From: Neoscytalidium dimidiatum
Taxonomy: Eukaryota; Ascomycota; Dothideomycetes; Botryosphaeriales; Botryosphaeriaceae
Length of the DNA: 64,000 nucleotides
NCBI GenBank assembly: GCA_037367355.1
Contig: CM074698.1
Span: 3,162,001-3,226,000, forward strand
Direction: 5' to 3'
Position numbers and translations under genes: made by a program. Below the pieces are notes generated by a model that saw nothing but the letters and a program-made list of their open reading frames with translations, was not told the DNA's origin and did no database searches. This document shows positions 54,774 to 64,000 of the stretch, piece by piece. How positions within the stretch are numbered: position 1 is the stretch's first letter; each line of letters opens with the position of its first letter.

Positions 54774-56252
54774 ATGCAGCCTCGTGCAGACCAAATCAAC
54801 GGCATAGATGACGTCCACGGCATTCCCACAATCGGTGCACACGCTGGCCAGCCACTGGACCTTACTGTCCTCGGCCTCAACAGTGGTACATCTATGGCAA
54901 GCTTCCAGCGCGACAATCATCTTTTTCTTTAGCTAAATCAATCAAGGACGGCATTGATTGCACTCTCTGCCGCTTCAGACAGGAACATCCAGACGCGCCA
55001 ATGCATTTTGAGCTCCTCAAGTATGACGAGATCCCCCTTGAGCAGACCATCAAGAAGCGCGTTATGGATGTCATCCTGCACGACCGCACCTCTGCCTCCG
55101 GCCTCTCAGAAATCAACGTCCTGTTAGGCGAGACCTTCGCCCACGCCGTCGAGCATTTCTGCACCGAGCATAGCATCGACAAGTCCACCATCGACGCTAT
55201 CGGCTCGCACGGCCAGACCATCTGGCTGCTCTCAATGCCCGAGCCGGGACAAACCAGATCCGCGCTCACCATGGCGGAGGGCGCTTTCATCGCAGCCCGC
55301 ACCGGAATCACGACGGTGACCGACTTCCGCGTGAGCGACCAGGCAGCGGGCCGGCAGGGCGCACCTCTGATCGCCTTCTTCGACGCGCTGCTGCTGCACC
55401 ACCCAACCAAGCTGCGCGCCTGCCAGAATATCGGCGGCATCGCCAACGTCTGCTTCATCCCCCCAGACACGCACGGCGGCGTGACCCAGACCTACGACTT
55501 CGACACGGGGCCGGGCAACGTCTTCATCGACGCCGTCGTCCGCCACTACACGCGCGGCGCGCGCGAGTACGACGTCGACGGCGCGATGGGCGCCCGCGGC
55601 ACGGTAGACCAGGAGCTGGTCGACGCGTTCCTGACGACGCACCCGTACTTCGCACTCGCGCCGCCGAAGACCACCGGCCGCGAGGTCTTCCGCGACACGC
55701 TGGCGTTCGAGCTGATCGCGAGGGCGGAAGCGAGGGGCATGACGCCGGACGACGTCGTCGCGACGGTCACGCGCATTACAGCCCAGGCCATTGTCGATCA
55801 TTATCGCAGATATGCGCCACCGGGTCTGGAGATCGACGAGATCTTCATGTGCGGCGGCGGCGCGTACAATCCGAATATCGCGGAGTACATCCAGAAGAGT
55901 TATCCACACGCGAAGATTCGGATGCTGGATGAGGCGGGCATACCCGCGGGCGCGAAGGAGAGCGTCACGTTTGCGTGGCAGGCGATGGAGGCTGTGGTGG
56001 GGAGAAGTATCCCTGTGCCGACGCGGGTCGAGACGAGGAGGGAGTATGTGCTGGGTAAAGTACGTGCTGCTATCATCCCTCTGAATTATATTAAGTGGAC
56101 GACGGTTGATGAGAACGCAGGTTTCACCCGGCGCCAACTATCGCGACGTAATGCGGAAAGGCATGAACTTTGGAGCTGGCAGGGCTCACCTTCCGCCGGT
56201 GAAGGAGATGGTCAATTATGTCAATGGGAAGCCTTTCGATAACAAGTGGTGA
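54774..56252 (+). CDS. AnmK/levoglucosan-kinase family anhydrosugar kinase
   Basis: ATP-dependent kinase that opens a 1,6-anhydro bond while phosphorylating the sugar. Exons 54774-54896, 54947-56059 and 56121-56252 close to 455 aa. Intron 1 (54897-54946) is a GC-AG intron (donor GCAAGC) inside the phosphate-binding motif: GTSM ends exon 1 and DGID begins exon 2, residues 38-45. The catalytic Asp is in DTGPGN (about Asp227). Other family blocks are [27 protein letters not shown] and CGGGAYNP. The fungal branch of this family includes Lipomyces levoglucosan kinase, and the sequence resembles that enzyme, as I remember it, more than bacterial AnmK. Expected reaction: levoglucosan + ATP + water to glucose 6-phosphate. 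Substrate is inference. Confidence 0.9.
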
Positions 56253-56967
56253 ACAGTGACCGTTCACGATGGTTTGATCTTGGCATGGCAACTGGAGTTC
56301 GGAAAACAGGAAGGTCTTCCGCGTGGCCTGCGACATCAACTACGACTGTAGGAGTCTAGAGGTGCGGTAATACATTCTTGCTAGAGAGGTGAATGAAAGC
56401 GCCAGTGTTCGTTTGTATAGGACGAAATACACTAGCGTCAGAATGACTGTTCTGGCCATGCGCCAAAGGTACCCGACGATGCTTCTTATCTTGATCTTTG
56501 ATTGATGCATCCCAGCCCTCTTTCCTTGGTTTTCCTTCTTATTCCTTTTCACTGTTTTCCTCTCCTTCACTCGGATGATAGCCAGACCATGCTTACTGCG
56601 CATCTTCAATTGAGAACAAAAAGCGGCCACGTACATTTTCAAACACATAAAGCCATCGGTTCACAGAACAATACAATATACTGCTAATACTATTGCGTAC
56701 TTTGACTTCTACCTATTCTATGCTCATAAAAATGCCAGCCCATCCCGAGACATATGAGTCAATTAGTGCACGGAAGTTTCAACTGCATTTCAACACCTAC
56801 TTACGTACGTCGAAACTTTGGGACAATCACAGTCAACTAACACCTCTCACAAACATTTCCATTCGTTTGGATCTGGCTTTCTGAAAGCACTGTAGGTACT
56901 TCTATAACCACAGTGCTCGCTCCTTCCACGACTTCTTGCGAACGTCCACACACCGACTCAACCCACC
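56253..56967. other. Intergenic region
   Basis: A/T-richer stretch between the kinase and the next plus-strand gene. No gene or motif recognised. Confidence 0.5.
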
Positions 56968-57609
56968 ATGGAGCCCAAAAGCGAGCAAATCAAGAGCATC
57001 GTTATCGGTGTCCTCTCAACAACCTCCGCTTTACTCCTCATTCTCCTCATCCTTTACTGGCGCCGCACCCGTCACGCTGAGCGCGAACTGGAAGAAAACA
57101 ACCCCGGCGCCGCCGCCGCAAGAAACGAAGCCGGTCCCTACCAATCCTCTGCGGCATCGCCTCATCGCCACACAAACATCTCGTCCACCTCCACCATTTC
57201 CTCCCGCTCGTTCTTCAACCTGTACCGCGACATCATCCCGCCGACCAGCCAACCCACGAACGAGGCTCGTAGCGCGCCTCCGCCCGCCCACTCCAGCACT
57301 TCCCTCCCACCAATGCCCTCAACAATAGCAGCAGAGCCATCTCCTGCTGACTGGCTCTCTCCTCCCTCGCCGAGTAGCAACAGCAGCAGCATCTCCCTCC
57401 CTTACTATCAGTCTCTCGGCCATGGCGAGCGTACGCTCACGCCGCCGCGTCCGGCTTCAGTGCCAGGGAATCCGTACATGCTGCCATGGGTGCTGCCCAC
57501 GAAAGCAAGTAGCGACAGCGGTGGCGGGTATATAAGGAGGGCGACGACCGAGCCGCTGCGGCGGGCAGGTGTGATGGTGGATGAGGGGGTGGGGTTGGGT
57601 GGGGAGTAG
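56968..57609 (+). CDS. Hypothetical single-pass membrane protein
   Basis: 213 aa, single exon. Residues about 10-30 (IVIGVLSTTSALLLILLILYW) form one membrane helix, followed by RRTRH as a stop-transfer signal, so the rest is probably cytoplasmic. The tail is Ser/Pro/Thr-rich and disordered (SSTSTISSRSFFNLY, SPPSPSSNSSS) with conserved-looking short motifs PWVLPTK and RRATTEPLRRAG near the end. The arrangement, helix then a low-complexity tail, is common among lineage-restricted fungal proteins and Wsc/Mid2-like stubs, but no extracellular domain is present. Function unknown. Confidence 0.6.
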   Translation: MEPKSEQIKSIVIGVLSTTSALLLILLILYWRRTRHAERELEENNPGAAAARNEAGPYQSSAASPHRHTNISSTSTISSRSFFNLYRDIIPPTSQPTNEARSAPPPAHSSTSLPPMPSTIAAEPSPADWLSPPSPSSNSSSISLPYYQSLGHGERTLTPPRPASVPGNPYMLPWVLPTKASSDSGGGYIRRATTEPLRRAGVMVDEGVGLGGE

Positions 57610-57621
57610 AGTTAAGGCTAT

Positions 57622-57642
57622 ACGAAACCCCTAAGGTTTCGT
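57622..57642 (+). terminator. Hairpin just after the hypothetical membrane protein stop
   Basis: ACGAAACC (57622-57629) and GGTTTCGT (57635-57642) form a perfect 8-bp stem with a 5-nt loop, 13 bp past the stop codon. It could mark the 3' end of the transcript; a role is inferred only from position. Confidence 0.4.
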
Positions 57643-58101
57643 CAATTAACTGCTTAGTAACTTCTCACGCCATCTGGAATTTTTCTATTCGTATCCAATC
57701 CTCACAGACGCGATTATAGTGATATAGTAACCCATTCGCTTATATACTCCGTTAGATTCCACAGTCATATATATACCAGCACTAAGTTTGGTGGAGCCAG
57801 TATAGCCAGACATACCGAGCCCCAGCTAATGCAGCTCGTGGTTAGTTTCATAGCCAGCACAGCTAGCAGTCGGTCAGCAGTTACTTTAGTTAGTACGGCT
57901 AGTACAATCGATTGGACTAGTCAGCGGTCGAAAGCTACAGATTTATCAACATCTCGTGTTGGAATTTTTAGCATTGTCGTACACTTTTTCTTCAAACATT
58001 CATAAACAAGTGTTATTTACATATGTACAAGCCGTGCTGTTTGGGAAAGTGTCGCGAGTCGTCTAGAGCACAGCCTTTCTGATTGGCGCCAGGCAGACCT
58101 G
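57643..58101. other. Intergenic region with degenerate AGC/CTAG-rich repeats
   Basis: Between about 57780 and 57930 short, imperfect units like AGCCAG, CTAGTACG and AGCAGT recur. No gene recognised. Confidence 0.4.
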
Positions 58102-59232
58102 TCACTGCCTGCCAGTGGCCACACGACGTCTCATCCTCGTTGTCTCCCACCCTCTGGTCGTAATATTCGCGCTGGGAGTGGATGCGTTCTGGCCGAGGTT
58201 TGTCTGGAAGAACCGGGTGAGCTTATCGAACGGGATGAGCTCCACCCGGTCGTAGAGATCGACATGGCCGGCGCCTGGTACCCAGACTAGCTCCTTCGGT
58301 TCAGCCGCAAGCGCATAAGCATCCTCGCTAAACTCGCGCGAGTGTGCCTGGTCGCCAGCAATGAATAGCATCGGACGGGGCGAGATAGTGTCGATATCGT
58401 TGAATGGGTAGAAGTTGACGAATCGGATCTCGTTCGGGAGCGTCCAGTGCGTCGTAGCCTCCGGTGACGAGCCCTGGGGCGTGAACTCGCCACGCGGCGT
58501 ACGGTAGAAGTCGTAAAACTCTCGATCGATCGCGGTCGAGTTTGCGGTAAGCTCGTTCGGAGTGCCGCTGAACCACGGGACCTCGCCACCGTCTACAACA
58601 GTCCAGCGCTGCTGCCCGGCCTCGGCGATCACCTGCTTGCGCTGCTCGACGCTCATCGATCTCCGTAACCCATTACGGCTGACAGCACCCATGTTGTACA
58701 TGCTCGACGTGGCGACGGCCTTGATACGCGAGTCGATCTTCGCCGCGCTGATAACGAAGGAGCCACTGGCACAGACGCCAATAACACCAATGCGCTCACG
58801 ATCGACGAAGTCCTGCGTGCCGAGATAGTCGACTGCCGCACTGAAAGCCTCTGCGAAGTGCTCCGGCGATACTCCGTTACGCGGCTCGCCCTCGCTACCG
58901 CCCCAGTGCGGAAGATCAAGTGAGACCGTAACGAAGCCCTGCTCGGCCATTTTCGTAGCGTAGAGATTCGCGCTCTGCTCCTTCACTGCGCCCATAGGGT
59001 GGCCGACGACGATAGCCGCCGAACTGACGGTACGATCGAGGCTATTAGGGGTAAAGAGGTTGCCCGCGATGGTCGTCCGGAACTGGTCTTGGAAGGTAAT
59101 TGGCTGAACGGTTACGTTGTCGCTGCGGTAGAAGTTGTTGGCTCCGTAAGACATATTCTGTGCCGCTGCCGACATCGTATGAACGATGGTCATTATGCCG
59201 AACGTAGCGATGCCGCTTCCCAACATCTTCAT
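58102..59232 (-). CDS. Secreted alpha/beta hydrolase (dienelactone-hydrolase/YcjY-like)
   Basis: 376 aa, single exon. Signal peptide about 1-24 (MKMLGSGIATFGIMTIVHTM). The alpha/beta-hydrolase pattern is visible: oxyanion region VVGHPMGAVKEQ, strand GFVTVSLDLPHWGGSEGEPR, nucleophile elbow GVIGVCASGSF (Cys154, Ser156), acid in GDQAHSREFSED, and His in GAGHVDLYDR. The elbow GVCASG replaces the usual G-x-S-x-G, as in a subgroup related to dienelactone hydrolases and some polyketide-transfer hydrolases. The C-terminus is basic and N-glycosylation sites are present (NASTPS, NITT). Substrate unknown. A TATA element lies 77 nt upstream. Confidence 0.85.
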   Translation of the reverse strand: MKMLGSGIATFGIMTIVHTMSAAAQNMSYGANNFYRSDNVTVQPITFQDQFRTTIAGNLFTPNSLDRTVSSAAIVVGHPMGAVKEQSANLYATKMAEQGFVTVSLDLPHWGGSEGEPRNGVSPEHFAEAFSAAVDYLGTQDFVDRERIGVIGVCASGSFVISAAKIDSRIKAVATSSMYNMGAVSRNGLRRSMSVEQRKQVIAEAGQQRWTVVDGGEVPWFSGTPNELTANSTAIDREFYDFYRTPRGEFTPQGSSPEATTHWTLPNEIRFVNFYPFNDIDTISPRPMLFIAGDQAHSREFSEDAYALAAEPKELVWVPGAGHVDLYDRVELIPFDKLTRFFQTNLGQNASTPSANITTRGWETTRMRRRVATGRQ

Positions 59233-59308
59233 GATTGCGCTGTCGACTGCTCAAGGAGGTATGGGGATAAGGATAGGATGCACCTGTTCTAAGCGGTATA
59301 CTGTTGGT

Positions 59309-59314
59309 CTTATA
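59309..59314 (-). promoter_or_regulatory. TATA box of the secreted hydrolase gene
   Basis: TATAAG on the minus strand, 77 nt before the ATG at 59232, the usual distance. Confidence 0.5.
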
Positions 59315-60643
59315 GTCGATGTGATTAGGAACGGGACTTTACACTGCCACCGCCTGCGTCAGTGATACTGACCATACTGATGATGTCAATATCCTTGCAA
59401 GCCGAGGCCGCGCGTCGCTACGGCCCTTCAAGGTGAAAATGATTTTATGCCAAGATGTTTGATCCACTAAAACCCTCTCGTAAATGATTTTCAGGGGACA
59501 ACGTGTGGTGTAAGCGTTCCATAGAGTCGGATTTTTACGATATGTAGTTCAATAATCCATTCGCTCGTGTTTACCCGAAGTTTTTCCTCCGCCGCTGCTA
59601 AGAACACTACGTAGGTGGTTACTACTTATCCTGCTCTTTTGCTATTGCCAAACCGCAGACTTGGTTTAGAGTATTGTACCATCTCATGCTAGGTGTGTTT
59701 CGGCCGAAGTTTCTCGCCTGTTCCTTTTTGACAGATGAGTCGGAGCGACTGCGACAGTGCCCTGGCCTTATAACGCACTGGCCATGCAAAGCCTCGAGGA
59801 AACTGGTGGATAAGAAGCGGCGACCTAGAATCAAGTCTAGAGAGCATGGATAAGGGGCAGTCGTAGAAGCTCCGAACTTCCTCGTACAGCCACGGGTTCG
59901 CGGCGAACTGAGACGATGCTAAGATCTCGGTTGGCGACCACTCGAGGCAATTTCGGAGGTGCTCCTACTGGCAGCTCGACAAGTAGTTGTCGTGGATGCT
60001 GCCCAGGCCAACACACCATGTGTGGAGCATCACGACGTCTAGAAAGACATGAGCCCATTTTTCCATGAACTGATGGACTGATATCACCGGTTTCCTCCGT
60101 GATTGCACCGCATTGATCAATCTATCGTAATCCATCCTGACTGTGGCGCAGTTGCAGACTTCCTGTGCCTTATCGTATACTTTTCGGACTAACCATTTAT
60201 GACGTATACGGAACATATCTCTGGACTTGATTTCCCGAGGAGGCCATGCTGACAGAAGCTGCTAGACACCCTAGTACAGGCCGCGCAATTATACGGGCTA
60301 GAGACGGAATCGACGAGGCAATCATTTCTGCGGAGGCTCCAGCGTAGCAGCGGGTCACTAAAAGACGTGGTAGGAATGCTCCTATCGGGCCTGCCAACCT
60401 GCGTGCGAGTTAAGTGTTGGTTCCTGTAACATTCGGCTGGCATGCTTGCTGCACATTGGTAACAATATTCAGCTCTGCTATACAACAGTAGGCCCCTTAC
60501 TCGACGCACTGAATTCTGAGTAGATTAAAGGTGAATGCAAAGGATATGCTCGATTCATGGGTCACTCAGGAGCTGTCATGTTAGGCTTTTGCCAAGAATC
60601 TAGTCAGTTCATGCCCGGACTCAGGAAGGGGATGAATGGAGGC
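59315..60643. other. Intergenic region between the two secreted hydrolase genes
   Basis: Divergent promoter space of more than 1.3 kb. Minus-strand open frames at 59965-60216 and 60189-60509 look slightly protein-like but have no recognisable motif or shared frame; they could be a decayed gene. Confidence 0.4.
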
Positions 60644-60650
60644 TATATAA
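60644..60650 (+). promoter_or_regulatory. TATA box of the carboxylesterase gene
   Basis: TATATAA, 83 nt before the ATG at 60733. Confidence 0.55.
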
Positions 60651-60732
60651 CGCAGAACCAAGTCCGAAGACCAACAATTTCTGCTACACATATTGATTAG
60701 TCTCGTTCTCTCCTCCCAAGCTCTAATTCCCT

Positions 60733-62615
60733 ATGGTTGGTTTTTCTGTGCGACTCCTCGAGGTTGCTGCCTTGGCGAGCTCTCTTGCAGGCGTCGCAGT
60801 TACGCAGAACTCGAGCGGCAACTCCCTTCCGGTCGTCGACCTTGGATACGAGCTACATCGTGCTACTGAGTTTAATGTGAGATCATTTGCCATCCATTCC
60901 TCTCTGGTGCGATATCCTAAGATGCTCTGCAGCAAACCGGGGACTTCTACAGCTTCAACAACATCCGCTATGCCGCGCCCCCCCCTCGGCGAACTTAGAT
61001 TCAGGGCGCCCGTGCCTCCTGCCGTCAACCGAAGCGCTGTCCAGGACGGCCTGACAGCACGGGCGTGCGCGCAAAGCACGCCTCCCTGGTTTGCGTCGAC
61101 CAGCTACATCCCAGACTACTTGCGCTACGGCACCCTTCCGAATACCACCGTGCCTGAGGCAAGCGGCGGCTCGAACGGCAGCTCCGCGCCCACGCCACGC
61201 GAACCCAGCCAGGGCGAGGATTGCTTGTTCCTTGATGTGGTGACGCCCCGGGGGACATTCGACCAGGCAGGTCAATGGCACGGGGCGCCAGTCCTCGTCT
61301 GGATCCACGGTATGTCGCCGTCAAACACTCTAACCAATGACTATACTAACTTCTGTGGAAAGGTGGCGGCTACGGAAGCGGCTCGAAGAACGACGGGTTC
61401 GATCCACGCAACCTGCTTAGCCGGAGTCGGTCTATCTCTCCGGAGGGCTTGGTCTTCGTGCGTCTCAATTACCGTTTGGGCGCACTCGGCTTCCTCGCCG
61501 GATCGTCCGTCCAGGAGGACGGCGTGGCGAACGCAGGCCTGCTCGACCAGCGTATGGCGCTTGAATGGGTACAGGAGCACATCCACCTCTTCGGCGGCGA
61601 CAAGAACCGTGTCACCCTCATCGGCGAGTCTGCCGGCGCCGGGTCTATCGTGCACCAGATCACGGCTTACGGCGGTCGCAAGCCGGTACCTTTCCAGCAA
61701 GCCATTATCCAGTCCCCCGCCTGGGCCGCCTACGCGGCCACTGACGTCCTGGACGAGAATGAGCAGATCTTCTTACGGGCCGCCAACGCCAGTAGCCTAG
61801 CCGAGGCGCGCACCCTGACTTCGGAGCAGGTGATGGATGCCAACGACGCCGCGTTGGCGGCCTCGCCCTACGGCAACTTCAACTACGGTCCAATCGCCGA
61901 CGGCAGCTTCGTACCGCGGGACCCGAAGCAATTGCTCCGGAGCGGCCAGTACGCGCTGTCGGTGCGGATGCTGGTCGGGCACAACGGGGAAGAGGGTCTG
62001 GTGTTCACCCCGGCCATCACTACCGATGCCCAGTATCTCGACTTCCTGCGCTACAACTTCCCCAGCGCCTCCGACGACGTCATCGACTACCTCGCAACAA
62101 CTCTCTACCCACCACCGCAGTCTCCCCCGACGAATGGGTCCGCCGCCGCCACCCCCTACAGCGACCAGACCGGCCGCGCCGCGCTGACCAAGAGCGAGTC
62201 GACCTTCGTCTGCAACGCCCGCAAGGCGCGCCGCGCCGCCTCCAGGGGCATCAGCGGCAACAGCACGGCGGGCGCGTACGCCTATCTCTTCGACGTCTTC
62301 CCAGGCCTGCACGGCCAGGACGTGCAGTATACCTTCTACAACCCAGACGTGCCGGACTTCCCCAATCCGCCCGTACTCTCCATGTGGGGCACCAACGAGA
62401 CGGTTGCCCTCGCGATGCAGGATTGGTTCGTCAGCTTCACCGCCCACGGCGTCCCCGCGACCAGCGAGCTGGGCCGCCCGCAGCTCTTCCCGCCGTACGG
62501 AGAGGAGGCCAGCCTGGTCGCGCTGGGCGCCGAGGCCGCCGAGGGTGTCGACGTGCAGACGGATCCCGCGGCGAACGAGAGGTGTGACTGGTGGCAGCTG
62601 GGCTTGGTCTCTTGA
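60733..62615 (+). pseudogene. Type-B carboxylesterase with a frameshift in a C run
   Basis: Secreted carboxylesterase/lipase. Exons 60733-60876, 60933-61309 and 61363-62615. Reading from exon 1 gives a signal peptide then LGYELHRATEFN, and exon 2 begins QTGDFYSFNNIRYAAP in frame. A run of eight C at 60978-60985 then shifts the frame and the normal reading hits TAG within a few codons; with seven C the family sequence PPLGELRFRAP continues and the whole gene closes to about 590 aa. The rest is intact: WIHGGGYGSG oxyanion motif across intron 2, GESAGAGS with catalytic Ser263 (corrected numbering), a later Glu, and His in FTAHGVP. It is either a young pseudogene or a homopolymer sequencing error. 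Confidence 0.8.
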
Positions 62616-63612
62616 GATGGGCCGCCCTTCCTCCTTTGTATGATATTTCGCTGCATACGTAACTTTGTATATACACTTATAGAATAGCCTGGATTGTATG
62701 CGGCAATAACTTATATGTAAGCTTGATTAGCTTTAAGAGATACGTATTAGCAGGGGTACAAGCATGAGCCCTTCAGGAGGCCTTTGCGAACGTCACAGTG
62801 TTAACGGACTCGTTCCCTTTTATTTCGGTATACTTCGGTAAGTTCTTCGCCAACGTAATTTCTTCAATGGGTCTCTACGTCTCTAAGTTCTTAGGGTCGC
62901 CTCAGTCGGCCTAAACCTGATCGAGGTGGGGCCTGGTCAATCCCATGATGTCCGCTTCTTGCAACGCATTGCGGCCTCATTCGCCCTTTTGAAGATTTGC
63001 ATCTCTCGTCTGCTGAAGAACAAGAAAAAAAAAAAGAAGAAGAAAGGAGTAATGATAGGCGTATTGGTTTACAAACTGTATTTTCGTGTCTTGAACATCT
63101 AATTAAAAGAATTTAGATAAGGCAGAAGGCGAGCAGGTTTAAAGGCGTTAGTTTGCAGTGCGGGCGAACTCAGTGCATAATGATATACCTATATGTGTTA
63201 AGATACGACATGAATATAAAAATTATAGCAGCCATTCTATGTTTTTCATCTAAACGCCTGAATTCTGGCGGAAGAAGTCCTCCAGACTGGTCTGCTTGAC
63301 GTCCAAAAAACGAGCAGAATCCACTTGCTCCGAGTAGTTCCAGGTACGTATTGGGATATAGTATTAGTAGTAGTACCAAAGCTACACTCCTTAGATAGCT
63401 TTGTCACCGGCAGTTCACTTCTGGGGTCCACTCCGGCAACAGAATCTGGATTCTACCGGCTACACGGTTTTCGTACGCGGTGTTCAGTCATGCACCTGTT
63501 CTCGCCCTCTCTGTTGTAACCGGTGTCGTGTTGTAGCAAACCTCGTAAGTACTTGTATTCGTTGTATCTGTTCCGTCTTCTCTGAGAGAGAGCGGAGGAG
63601 CTAAACTACCCA

Positions 63613-63628
63613 GCGGCGCTAGCGCCGC
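63613..63628. repeat. Perfect 16-bp GC palindrome
   Basis: GCGGCGCTAGCGCCGC is its own reverse complement. It is G/C-only apart from the central CTAG, inside A/T-richer surroundings. Confidence 0.85.
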
Positions 63629-63963
63629 GCTAAGCGCACCTGCCATAACACTCTCCTTGTACCCACTCAAGGAAAACCCCTCGAAAGGTTTTCTCCCTCT
63701 TTAATGTCCGGATCCTTAGAGGTAGATGCCCGTTCACTATAAATATGTAGACTCAGTTCTACAACTAGGCGATCAATTTCACGCTTGTACGATGAAGCGA
63801 GAGCTCAAGAGACCTTGCCGGAGTGTACCATAGGCTTAAACAGGCATCATGTTGGCATTGATGCTTTTGAATCTGCCTTCACTTTTTACTATAATGCTTA
63901 GTCTCTAAGTTCTACTCTAATCTAACGAGTTGCATTCTCCTTTCCACAATGGAGGTCACAGTT

Positions 63964-63995
63964 GAAGAAGATGATGATGATGATGAAGAAGAAGC
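63964..63995. repeat. GAA/GAT trinucleotide microsatellite
   Basis: Alternating GAA, GAT and GAA blocks at the window edge; a run of four or more GAT units is clear. Confidence 0.85.
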
Positions 63996-64000
63996 TTGAG

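Larger units (their letters stand above)
62616..64000. other. Non-coding right end of the window
   Basis: A/T-richer, with no coding motif. It includes an A run near 63028-63038, a 16-bp palindrome and a terminal GAT/GAA microsatellite. Confidence 0.6.

Noticed and set aside
54774..56252. Kinase as a bacterial peptidoglycan-recycling enzyme newly acquired by transfer
   Set aside because: It has three introns' worth of fungal gene structure (two introns) and resembles the known fungal levoglucosan-kinase branch, so recent transfer is not supported.
1..64000. CRISPR arrays, bacterial operons or viral genes
   Set aside because: None seen; the window is eukaryotic with spliced genes and no regularly spaced repeats.

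Overview
The window is nuclear DNA of a filamentous ascomycete (Pezizomycotina; a Dothideomycete is my guess, not proven). The evidence is short GT-AG introns of about 48-80 nt, a fungal gene set (Eaf3, Cnl2/Nkp2, Mus7, Sec17, Vti1, Zn2Cys6 regulator, fungal rhodopsin-domain protein), GPI-type secreted proteins and scattered microsatellites. Coding density is moderate: I support 21 protein genes (one frameshifted, one of doubtful structure), one intron-containing tRNA-Asp and one decayed tRNA-Asp copy. All gene models below were built by reading exon joins by hand and checking that the frame closes.

Layout: 0.7-6.6 kb holds acetyl-CoA synthetase and a membrane ADAM metalloprotease. 6.6-13 kb is mostly non-coding, with one C2H2 zinc-finger gene followed by an unusual 1-kb chain of perfect hairpins (10496-11487). 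13-17 kb holds a multicopper oxidase with a methionine-rich insert and a small secreted cysteine-rich protein. 17-20.7 kb is gene-poor, with an AT-rich island, tRNA-Asp(GTC) and its mutated copy. 20.7-31 kb carries a rhodopsin-domain membrane protein, EAF3, the Cnl2/Nkp2 kinetochore protein, an FAD oxidoreductase and the v-SNARE VTI1. 31-46 kb carries a DUF726 protein, SEC17, a GatC/Gta3-type mitochondrial amidotransferase subunit, a hypothetical protein, a small membrane protein and the 7-kb intronless MUS7/MMS22 gene. 47-48 kb holds a GPI-anchored cysteine-rich protein. 49.3-56.3 kb is a probable catabolic cluster. 57-62.6 kb holds a single-pass membrane protein, a secreted alpha/beta hydrolase and a frameshifted type-B carboxylesterase. 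The last 1.4 kb is non-coding.

The most interesting unit is 49341-56252: a Zn2Cys6 transcription factor, an MFS sugar porter and a kinase of the AnmK/levoglucosan-kinase family. Transporter and kinase are transcribed divergently from a shared 756-bp region. Fungi make no peptidoglycan, so the likely substrate is levoglucosan or a related 1,6-anhydrosugar, and the three genes together look like an uptake, phosphorylation and control module. The housekeeping genes (NuA4/Rpd3S chromatin reader, kinetochore, SNARE cycle, fork repair) are ordinary in content; EAF3 carries an extra basic linker exon.
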